Below are positions 1 through 5,533 of a DNA stretch of 21,596 nucleotides, one piece after another. The notes beneath the pieces were generated by a model. The model had not been told where the DNA came from. It saw only the letters and a list, made by a program, of their open reading frames with translations, and ran no database searches. Source of the stretch: Jiangellaceae bacterium (lineage in GTDB: Bacteria > Actinomycetota > Actinomycetes > Jiangellales > Jiangellaceae); the NCBI GenBank assembly GCA_030146385.1, contig JASLBX010000017.1, forward strand, positions 1-21,596, written 5' to 3'. The position numbers were made by a program, and so were the translations under genes. Positions within the stretch are counted from its first letter, which is position 1; each line of letters starts with the position of its first letter.

Positions 1-247
1 GGTAGGCGTAGTTGATCACGTCGATCGCGTACAGGGTGAACGCTTCGACGCCTTCGGGCGAGTAGTCGTGTGCAATCTCCGGCTCGACGGGAGGCTCAAC
101 GGCTGGCGTCTCCGTCGGGCTCGGCGTAGCAGTCGGCGAACTTGAAGTGATGTCAGGCAGGGTGGTCGGCTCGCCGGCGTCACCGTTGCATCCGGCGAGC
201 ACCATGGTGCCGACGAGCGATGCGATCCGCACGACCCGAATGATCAC
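1..247 (-). CDS. Lipoprotein, DUF6318-like, N-terminal part (cut by window edge)
   Basis: A GTG start at 247 opens an 82-codon frame that runs off the left edge. The N-terminus is a short lipoprotein signal peptide: basic start (MIIRVVRIA), hydrophobic core, and lipobox LAGC with the lipidated Cys at residue 20. Next comes a Thr/Ser/Pro/Glu-rich linker (about residues 21-60) typical of surface lipoproteins, then SPEGVEAFTLYAIDVINYAY, which resembles the opening of the actinobacterial DUF6318 domain (EGAEAF...Y.ID.LNYAY). The protein is therefore expected to be anchored on the outer face of the cytoplasmic membrane; its function is unknown. No Shine-Dalgarno is visible; a TAGTCT box lies 8 nt before the start, so translation may be leaderless. 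The DUF6318 call is from memory of the motif and needs the missing C-terminal part; the lipoprotein call is firm. Confidence 0.72.
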   Translation of the reverse strand, partial: MIIRVVRIASLVGTMVLAGCNGDAGEPTTLPDITSSSPTATPSPTETPAVEPPVEPEIAHDYSPEGVEAFTLYAIDVINYAY

Positions 248-255
248 GGGTCGTG

Positions 256-261
256 AGACTA
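256..261 (-). promoter_or_regulatory. Candidate -10 box (TAGTCT) of the lipoprotein gene
   Basis: On the minus strand TAGTCT fits the actinobacterial TANNNT -10 pattern and ends 8 nt before the GTG start. It is part of the palindrome GACTAGTC. The -35 region (TTGCGC, 16-nt spacer) is weak. The spacing suggests a leaderless or nearly leaderless transcript. Confidence 0.35.
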
Positions 262-357
262 GTCACATCCCGCCAGAGCGCAAGAGGTTGCGACAAACTT
301 CTGATCAAGTTCGATCGGCAGCGGCTAGCACGCCACGCGAGCTCACGTGCGTCCGAC

Positions 358-396
358 CCATTCCTGAGGGAGCGGACATCGCCCTGTCAGGAATGG
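358..396 (-). terminator. Hairpin, possible terminator downstream of the PEBP gene
   Basis: The arms CCATTCCTGA (358-367) and TCAGGAATGG (387-396) are perfectly complementary over 10 bp, and GGG/CCC just inside can add three more pairs across a 2-nt bulge. There is no T-tract on either side, so it would be a non-canonical GC-rich terminator of the kind common in actinobacteria, or simply an insulating hairpin before the lipoprotein promoter. Confidence 0.4.
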
Positions 397-487
397 ACCC
401 GACGCCAATGACCGTCCAGCCGAGGCAACGTTGCCCAAATAGCCCGCCCGGCCGAACCGCCCCGGCCGGCCGAACCCGCACCACTAG

Positions 488-553
488 GCGTGTTGGTGCC
501 GTACCACCCGCGTGCGCCTGGTACGGCACCTACAGGCATGCTGAACGTGATCG
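488..553 (-). repeat. Structured intergenic repeat, copy 1
   Basis: The element contains a perfect 12-bp stem (GGTGCCGTACCA at 495-506 with TGGTACGGCACC at 519-530), a 12-nt loop, and the single-stranded flank GCATGCTGAACGTGATC (537-553). A second copy with the same geometry and flank lies at about 12955-13018. Stem position 7 is G-C here and C-G in the other copy, a compensatory change. Both copies sit directly after the stop codon of a minus-strand gene (PEBP here, 565) in the same orientation, so a 3'-end role such as termination or mRNA protection is likely; a mobile REP-like origin is also possible. Confidence 0.75.
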
Positions 554-564
554 AACGGAGCCGG

Positions 565-1092
565 CTAGCGGGAGTAGGTCGGCACGACCATTCCTCGGGC
601 CAGCGTGTGGAACGCCAGGTTGAACGACACCACGGCGCACGACGCGTCCTCCGGGACACCCAGCGACTCGACGTCCACCGCGTGGACCACGAAGTAGTAC
701 CGGTGCGGCCGGTCGCCTTCTGGTGGCGCGGCGCCCGCGTATCCCACCGTCCCGGCGTCGTTGCGGACGGCGAAGGCCGGCGGGGGCAGCGACGTACTGC
801 GCTCCAGCGACGTCACCGACGCGGGCAGATCCACCACGCACCAGTGCCAGAACCCGCTCGGCGTGGGCGCGTCCGGGTCGAAGCACGTCACGACGTAGCT
901 CTTCGTCCCATCCGGGGCTCCCGACCATGACAGCTGGGGCGACTGGTTGCCGCCGCCTACACCCCAGTCGTCGAAAACCAACTCTGTGGAAAGCTGTTCG
1001 CCGTCGCGCACGTCCTCGCTCGTCACGGTCAGCATCCCGACGGCTGGCAGCAGCGAGTAGGGGTCCGGGGCGACGGGCCGATCGAGGGACAT
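565..1092 (-). CDS. YbhB/YbcL-family (PEBP, Raf kinase inhibitor-like) protein
   Basis: The 175-residue product is a full-length bacterial phosphatidylethanolamine-binding-protein homologue. The family signatures are visible: DPDAPTPSGFWHW at residues 72-84 (the anion-binding pocket Asp-Pro-Asp-Ala-Pro and the His of the HW pair), VVDLP at 86-90, and the second pocket motif GDRPHRYYFVVHA at about 126-138. No signal peptide is present, so it is cytoplasmic. Bacterial members have no firmly established substrate; eukaryotic relatives bind phospholipid head groups and kinases. The start is well supported: a perfect TAAGGAGG lies at 1100-1107, 7 nt upstream of the ATG. The gene is divergent from the GTPase pair, sharing a 118-nt promoter region, and its 3' end abuts structured repeat copy 1. 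Confidence 0.93.
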   Translation of the reverse strand: MSLDRPVAPDPYSLLPAVGMLTVTSEDVRDGEQLSTELVFDDWGVGGGNQSPQLSWSGAPDGTKSYVVTCFDPDAPTPSGFWHWCVVDLPASVTSLERSTSLPPPAFAVRNDAGTVGYAGAAPPEGDRPHRYYFVVHAVDVESLGVPEDASCAVVSFNLAFHTLARGMVVPTYSR

Positions 1093-1099
1093 GGATGAT

Positions 1100-1107
1100 C
1101 CTCCTTA
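1100..1107 (-). promoter_or_regulatory. Strong ribosome binding site of the PEBP gene
   Basis: On the minus strand the sequence reads TAAGGAGG, a full anti-Shine-Dalgarno complement, 7 nt before the ATG. It stands out because several other first genes in this window have no recognisable site. Confidence 0.85.
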
Positions 1108-1111
1108 TGAC

Positions 1112-1160
1112 TTGGGTGTATCCGAACTTAGTCGCGGACAAGTTACGAGCACATACCCAA
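1112..1160. promoter_or_regulatory. Nested dyad in the divergent PEBP/GTPase promoter region
   Basis: TTGGGT (1112-1117) and ACCCAA (1155-1160) form an outer inverted repeat, and AACTT (1125-1129) with AAGTT (1140-1144) an inner one; the centres differ by only 1.5 nt. The block covers the middle of the 118-nt space between two divergent starts, where an operator for a dimeric regulator would be expected. I recognise no specific regulator consensus and no convincing -35/-10 pair here. Confidence 0.3.
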
Positions 1161-1210
1161 ACGCCGCCTTCACTTGGCCTTTCCGGCCCAGCCACGGCAG
1201 GATCGTCGCC

Positions 1211-2926
1211 GTGACCATGCCGGACGTTACCGACAGCACGCTCGGCGCGCTCACCGTGCTTCGGGAGCGCGTCGCGATGCTGCGGTTTCCGCTCGACATG
1301 AGCGGCGCCCACGCGGCGCGAAACCTCCGTAAGCAGATCGGGGCCCAGCTGGACGACTACATATTGCCCCGGATGGCGCGCATCGACGCTCCGCTGCTCG
1401 CGGTCGTGGGCGGGTCCACCGGAGCGGGTAAGTCCACCCTGGTCAACGCCATCGTCGGACGTCCGGTCAGCCAGACAGGCGTGCTGCGACCCACGACCCG
1501 GTCACCGCTGCTCGCGCACAACCCCGCCGACGCGGATTGGTTCAGCTCCGGGCGTATCCTGCCGGACCTGAACCGGGTGACAGGGGACGGAAACGGTGGG
1601 CCGAAGGCGTTGCACCTCGTCTCAGATCACGGCGTTCCACAGGGTCTGGCCGTTCTCGACGCGCCGGACATCGACTCGATCGTCACGACTAACCGCGAAC
1701 TTGCCGCCCAACTGCTCAAGGCCGCCGATCTGTGGATCTTCGTCACGTCGGCCGCACGGTACGCCGACGCCGTCCCGTGGGACTTCCTCACCGACGCGGC
1801 GCATCGCAGCGCTGCCATCTCAGTCGTTCTGGACCGCGTGCCGGCCGAGGCGGTCGACGAGGTCCGCCAGCACCTTGCGGCGATGCTGGACAACCACGGT
1901 CTCGGCGACTCGCCCATGTTCGTCATCGAGGAGACGGCCCTCGAAGCCGGTGGCATGCTTCCGCCAGAGCAGATCGCTCCGATTCGCGCCTGGCTCTCAA
2001 GCCTCGCTGCCGATGCTACGGCCCGCACCGAGGTGGTGAAGCGGACGCTCGACGGCGCGGTAGCCGATGTCATGCGGCGCACACCCGAGCTGGCCGGCGC
2101 CGCCGATACCCAGGCCGCGATGGCCGACCAACTCCGAGCGGCCGCGGTCGGGGCGTACGACGATGCTCTCACCGCGATCGACCAGGCCAGCATGGACGGC
2201 AGCCTGCTTCGCGGGGAAGTGCTGGCGAGGTGGCAGGACTTCGTCGGAACCGGTGAGTTCTTCCGCTCGGTCGAAGAGAAGGTGGGCCGGTTCCGCGATC
2301 GCGTCGTCGCTTTCCTGCGCGCCCGGCCGCAGCCCGCGACAGAGGTCGAGGAAGCGATCGAGCACGGCCTTGAAGCCCTGTTCATCGACCAGGCTGACCG
2401 CGCGTCTGACACGGCGTACGGACGGTGGTATGCCGACCGGGCAGGCAAGGCGTTGCTGGGCAAGCTAGACCTGTCCCGGTCGAGTCCCGACTTCCGCGAC
2501 CGGGCGGCGGCCGCAGTTCGCGCGTGGCAGGGTACGGTCCTCGACCTGGTCCGTACCGAAGGCCAGGACAAGCGGTTGACCGCGAGAGTCTTGTCCTTCG
2601 GTGTCAATGGGCTCGGGGTTGCCCTGATGGTCGTAGTCTTCGCATCGACCGGCGGACTCACCGGGGCCGAGGTCGGCATTGCCGGTGGCACCGCGGTCGT
2701 GGGCCAGAAGCTGCTCGAGGCCGTGTTCGGCGACCAGGCCGTCCGGCGGCTGGCGGCCGTGGCGAGGAAGGACCTGAGAGAGCACGCGGAGGAACTCTTG
2801 CGGACGGAAGCTGCGCGGTTCACTGACCGGATCGACGTACTGGCGATCGACCCGGGTGCCAGCGGCGCACTCCGCGAGGCACACCGTGACGTCGAGCATG
2901 CGCGGCAACGGGAGGCTGCGAAGTGA
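1211..2926 (+). CDS. Membrane-associated dynamin-like/YfjP-like GTPase, first of a pair
   Basis: The 571-residue protein has an N-terminal G domain: P-loop GGSTGAGKS at residues 67-75, a RPTT switch-I segment shortly after, and a G3-like DAPD at 150-153. The usual N/TKxD specificity motif is replaced by VLDRV (Asp at 208), so the base contact is degenerate. A long helical, charged region follows (about 270-460), then a hydrophobic hairpin at about 465-500 (VNGLGVALMVVVF and a Gly/Ala-rich second half), then a basic helical tail. G domain, helical stalk and membrane hairpin is the plan of bacterial dynamin-like proteins and of actinobacterial 'GTPase domain' proteins annotated YfjP-like. The frame is open from 1091, but GGCAGGA at 1196-1202 favours GTG 1211 (ATG 1217 is the alternative). 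It overlaps the next gene by 4 nt (GTGA). Role is inferred: membrane remodelling or cell-division support. Confidence 0.8.
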   Translation: MTMPDVTDSTLGALTVLRERVAMLRFPLDMSGAHAARNLRKQIGAQLDDYILPRMARIDAPLLAVVGGSTGAGKSTLVNAIVGRPVSQTGVLRPTTRSPLLAHNPADADWFSSGRILPDLNRVTGDGNGGPKALHLVSDHGVPQGLAVLDAPDIDSIVTTNRELAAQLLKAADLWIFVTSAARYADAVPWDFLTDAAHRSAAISVVLDRVPAEAVDEVRQHLAAMLDNHGLGDSPMFVIEETALEAGGMLPPEQIAPIRAWLSSLAADATARTEVVKRTLDGAVADVMRRTPELAGAADTQAAMADQLRAAAVGAYDDALTAIDQASMDGSLLRGEVLARWQDFVGTGEFFRSVEEKVGRFRDRVVAFLRARPQPATEVEEAIEHGLEALFIDQADRASDTAYGRWYADRAGKALLGKLDLSRSSPDFRDRAAAAVRAWQGTVLDLVRTEGQDKRLTARVLSFGVNGLGVALMVVVFASTGGLTGAEVGIAGGTAVVGQKLLEAVFGDQAVRRLAAVARKDLREHAEELLRTEAARFTDRIDVLAIDPGASGALREAHRDVEHARQREAAK

Positions 2927-4548
2927 GGGTGCTCCGCCGACCTGCCCGCGTCAGCCTGCCGGAGCGTCTCGACGCGCTCGCGGCCGCTGCGGAGGACGCC
3001 GAAGGCCGGCTGCCCGCCGACCTGATCGAGAAGGCGCGGGCGGTCGTCAATCGCGCGGGCCAGCGGAGGCGGCTGTCGGGTGATCACACGGTCGCGGCTC
3101 TGGCGGGGTCTACCGGCGGCGGCAAGTCGTCCATCTTCAACGTGGTGACCAGGCTGGAACTGGCGCGCGTCGGAGTTCGGCGTCCGACGACGTCCGAGCC
3201 GCTGGCCTGCATCTGGGGAACCCAAGGAGTCGAGCCGCTGATGAACTGGCTCGGCGTTCCGAGCCGCCACCAGGTGCCGAAGGAGAGCGTGCTCGATTCC
3301 GGCGAGGCCGACGCGCTCGAGGGTCTCGTACTGATCGATCTTCCTGACCACGACTCGCGCGACAAGTCTCACCGGGCCCAGGTGGACCGGCTCGTGGAGT
3401 TGGTGGACCTGTTCGTCTGGGTCGTCGACCCGCAAAAGTACGCCGACGCTGCCCTGCACAACCGGTACCTCAAACGCCTGTCCAGCCACGGCGCGGTCAC
3501 CGTCGTCGTGCTGAACCAGATCGACCGGCTCTCGCCCGCTGATGTCAAGGCGTGCGTGGACGATCTCGAGCGCCTGCTCAGGGAAGACGGGCTGACCAAC
3601 ATCCCGATCATTCCGATGTCGGCGGTCACTGGCGCGGGTGTGGACGATTTCATCGACATCCTGCGCGGCGCGGTCGCGTCCCGGCGGGCGTCCGACGATC
3701 GGGTCGCAGCGGACGTCAGCGCCGCCGCCACCGACCTGCTGGACGCGGCGGGACGGGGTGAGCCGGCGGGCGTACAGGACGAGGATCGTAAGCGGCTCGT
3801 CAACGCACTGGCCGACGCCGCCGGTGTGGAAGCCGTCGCCGAAGCGGTCGGCAGCTCGTATCGAAGGCGGGCTCGGGCCGCGACCGGATGGCCGGTGCTG
3901 CGGTGGCTGGCCAAGCTGAGGCCCGATCCGCTGCGGCGCCTGCGCGTGTCGAAGAAGGACGTGGATCCCAAGTTGCTGCGTACGTCGCTACCGAAGCCGA
4001 CCCCGGTCCAGCGCGCGCGGGCGGAGTCGGCGATCCGCGCGCTGGGCGACGCCGCGGCGAAGAACGCTCCCGAACCGTGGGTCGCGGCCATCCGGGCGGC
4101 GGCCGGCTCGGCAGCCGACCGGTTGCCGGATGAACTGGACCAGGCGATTGCTGCCACGGACGTGGGCACGGAGCGGCGACCGGTGTGGTGGTTCGTGGTC
4201 GGTGCCCTGCAGTGGTTGTTGTTCGCCGCGATGCTGGTCGGTGGATTGTGGCTGCTGGGACTGGCGGTGGTCGGTTGGCTGCAGCTTCCCGAGATACCGA
4301 CGCCGGAGATCGGCGTGGTGCCGGTACCGACGTTGCTGCTCATAGGAGGCGCGCTGCTCGGCATGGTGATCGGCATGATCACACGGGTGGCGGCGCGAAC
4401 GGGCGCGTTCCGGCGCTCGATGGCGACCCGGCGCAAGCTGCGGGCGGCCGTCGCCGTCAAGGCGGACGAAATCGTCATCGCTCCGGTGACGAAGGAAGTT
4501 GAGCGACTGGCGTCGTTCCGTAAGGCGGCGACAACCGCCAAGGGCTGA
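2923..4548 (+). CDS. Membrane-associated GTPase, second of the dynamin-like/YfjP-like pair
   Basis: The 541-residue protein starts at a GTG that overlaps the TGA of the preceding GTPase (GTGA), implying translational coupling and a 1:1 partner. Its G motifs are complete: P-loop GSTGGGKSS at residues 62-70, switch-I RPTT, G3 DLPD at 139-142, G4 NQID at 198-201, and a SAVTGAG G5 element near 230. A helical middle region follows. Two hydrophobic segments near the C-terminus (about 421-450, WWFVVGALQWLLFAAM; and 464-488, VPTLLLIGGALLGMVIGMI) anchor it in the membrane, with a basic tail after them. Tandem, non-identical dynamin-like GTPases are known to work as hetero-partners in actinobacteria (for example Streptomyces DynA/DynB at sporulation septa); whether this pair is orthologous is not shown. 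A 230-nt gap separates it from ssb. Confidence 0.82.
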   Translation: MRVLRRPARVSLPERLDALAAAAEDAEGRLPADLIEKARAVVNRAGQRRRLSGDHTVAALAGSTGGGKSSIFNVVTRLELARVGVRRPTTSEPLACIWGTQGVEPLMNWLGVPSRHQVPKESVLDSGEADALEGLVLIDLPDHDSRDKSHRAQVDRLVELVDLFVWVVDPQKYADAALHNRYLKRLSSHGAVTVVVLNQIDRLSPADVKACVDDLERLLREDGLTNIPIIPMSAVTGAGVDDFIDILRGAVASRRASDDRVAADVSAAATDLLDAAGRGEPAGVQDEDRKRLVNALADAAGVEAVAEAVGSSYRRRARAATGWPVLRWLAKLRPDPLRRLRVSKKDVDPKLLRTSLPKPTPVQRARAESAIRALGDAAAKNAPEPWVAAIRAAAGSAADRLPDELDQAIAATDVGTERRPVWWFVVGALQWLLFAAMLVGGLWLLGLAVVGWLQLPEIPTPEIGVVPVPTLLLIGGALLGMVIGMITRVAARTGAFRRSMATRRKLRAAVAVKADEIVIAPVTKEVERLASFRKAATTAKG

Positions 4549-4647
4549 GCCACCATTACGGCTCTGTGGGTCCGAGCGCCCATTGATTGCGCAAGCAACG
4601 TGAAGAATGCCGGGATGGCACCCGGGCCTGCCAGCGATCAGCTGTGG

Positions 4648-4656
4648 TTATCCACA
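4648..4656 (+). promoter_or_regulatory. DnaA box (TTATCCACA) upstream of ssb
   Basis: The 9-mer TTATCCACA is the classical DnaA-box consensus. It is embedded in TGTGGTTATCCACA, whose ends are complementary. A second box follows in the same orientation 30 nt downstream (start to start), close to three helical turns. Confidence 0.6.
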
Positions 4657-4677
4657 CCCAGCGTTTTGAGGACGGCG

Positions 4678-4686
4678 TTTTCCACA
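4678..4686 (+). promoter_or_regulatory. Second DnaA-box-like site (TTTTCCACA) upstream of ssb
   Basis: TTTTCCACA differs from TTATCCACA at one position. It overlaps a possible -35 element (TTCCAC, 4680-4685) paired at 17 nt with TTACAT (4703-4708), so DnaA binding here could block or modulate ssb transcription. The promoter reading is weak. Confidence 0.45.
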
Positions 4687-4778
4687 GATTGGCTTGCATT
4701 ACTTACATTCGCTTTCGAACGCGTGCAGTCTCCTAGCCATCCATTGCTTCGAACGACACCGAGGTGCAGGAGGCATTC

Positions 4779-5381
4779 ATGGCACAACCCATCATCACCG
4801 TGATTGGCATCGTCGCGACCCAGCCCGATGTGCGGACCACCAACCGCGGTACCACGTACGCGGCATTCCGGCTGGCTCAGACCGAGCGCAGGTTCAATCC
4901 GAGAGGCAACCGCTGGGAGGACGGCGACACGTCGTGGTACTCGGTCACCTGCTGGCGGTCGTTCGGTGAGAACGTCGCGCAGTCCCTGAAGGTGGGACAG
5001 CCGGTCGTGGTCACCGGCCGGCTCAAGATGCGTGAGCTCACCACCGACGACGGCAAGTCGCGCCAGCGAGCCGAGCTGTACGCTATCTCGGTGGGGCACG
5101 ACCTCAAGCGCGGCACGTCGAACTTCACGAAGGTCACCAGGCCAGTGGCTGAGGCCATGGACGAGGACGCCGAGGTCAGCGACCATCTCGACCAGCTGGC
5201 GGAGCAGGCTGCGAGCAACCCGTGGTCCGGGCCTGCCGCCGAACCGGACGGCGGTGTGCGCCACACCGGATCAGGCGCCGCCCAATCGACCAACGAGCAA
5301 GGGTCCGGGTACGGCTTCGGCTCGCCGTTCGGAACCGCGACCGCGGACGAGCAGGTCGACACCGAGAAGCAGGCTGCTTGA
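4779..5381 (+). CDS. ssb: Single-stranded DNA-binding protein, second-type, without acidic C-terminal tip
   Basis: The 200-residue product opens with a standard SSB OB-fold (about residues 1-110): VIGIVATQPDVRTTNRGTTYAAFRLAQ, WYSVTCWRSFGENVAQSLKVGQPVVVTGRL and a later AELYAISVGHDL strand are characteristic. It binds ssDNA during replication, repair or recombination. The remainder is a flexible Gly/Ser/Glu-rich tail ending DEQVDTEKQAA; the usual acidic tip (D-D/E-x-I/P-F) that recruits partner proteins is absent. This resembles the second actinobacterial SSB class (M. tuberculosis Rv2478c, which also lies next to an ettA-type gene). The ATG at 4779 is preferred over 4764 because AGGAGG (about 4768-4773) lies just before it. 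Two DnaA-like boxes precede the gene and a long palindrome begins 3 nt after its stop. Confidence 0.93.
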   Translation: MAQPIITVIGIVATQPDVRTTNRGTTYAAFRLAQTERRFNPRGNRWEDGDTSWYSVTCWRSFGENVAQSLKVGQPVVVTGRLKMRELTTDDGKSRQRAELYAISVGHDLKRGTSNFTKVTRPVAEAMDEDAEVSDHLDQLAEQAASNPWSGPAAEPDGGVRHTGSGAAQSTNEQGSGYGFGSPFGTATADEQVDTEKQAA

Positions 5382-5383
5382 CA

Positions 5384-5476
5384 CGTTGATCACCCAAATC
5401 GGTTCGACACGCCGGTTTGTCCGAATCTGGAAAACGGACATCGTCGGCGTGTCGAACCCGATTTGCGTGATCAACG
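5384..5476. repeat. 93-nt near-perfect palindrome with GTTGATCAC ends (REP/MITE-like or terminator)
   Basis: The arms 5384-5414 and 5445-5476 are complementary over about 31 bp with one mismatch and one 1-nt bulge. An inner stem TGTCCG (5418-5423)/CGGACA (5435-5440) encloses an 11-nt loop. The outer ends are CGTTGATCAC and its complement. It lies between ssb and ettA, starting 3 nt after the ssb stop, and would form a very stable RNA hairpin or a DNA cruciform. It has no T-tract and no coding capacity. It shares only its GTTGATC termini with the element at 8739-8805. Confidence 0.85.
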
Positions 5477-5533
5477 CAAGGGGTTCGCTGCGATTTCAGA
5501 GCTGCGGGCGCAGGCCGTAGGCTTAAGGGCGCT

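Larger units (their letters stand above)
248..564. other. Intergenic region without a gene, rich in hairpins
   Basis: This 317-nt gap lies between the PEBP stop and the lipoprotein start, both on the minus strand. Open frames crossing it have no recognisable family, start signal or codon pattern. It holds an inverted repeat at 358-396, a perfect 12-nt palindrome GGCAACGTTGCC at 424-435, a tandem run of CGGCCGAACC-like units at about 449-477, and copy 1 of a structured repeat at 488-553. Confidence 0.6.

Noticed and set aside
147..623. Plus-strand open frame across the lipoprotein start and the hairpin-rich gap
   Set aside because: Arg/Pro/Thr-rich translation, no ribosome site, antisense to a convincing signal peptide, and it runs through repeat copy 1.
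1627..3489. Very long minus-strand open frame across both GTPase genes
   Set aside because: It is antisense to two well-supported GTPase genes, shows no domain, and is the usual by-product of GC-rich codon use.
3369..4598. 409-codon minus-strand open frame opposite the second GTPase
   Set aside because: Low-complexity Ser/Arg/Thr/Ala composition, antisense to a gene with complete G motifs and membrane helices.
4606..4640. Small CCGGG/CCCGG hairpin after the second GTPase as a terminator
   Set aside because: Only five base pairs, no T-tract; too weak to call.
4600..4803. 67-codon open frame upstream of ssb
   Set aside because: It overlaps the DnaA boxes and the ssb start, has no family match or ribosome site, and is better explained as promoter DNA.
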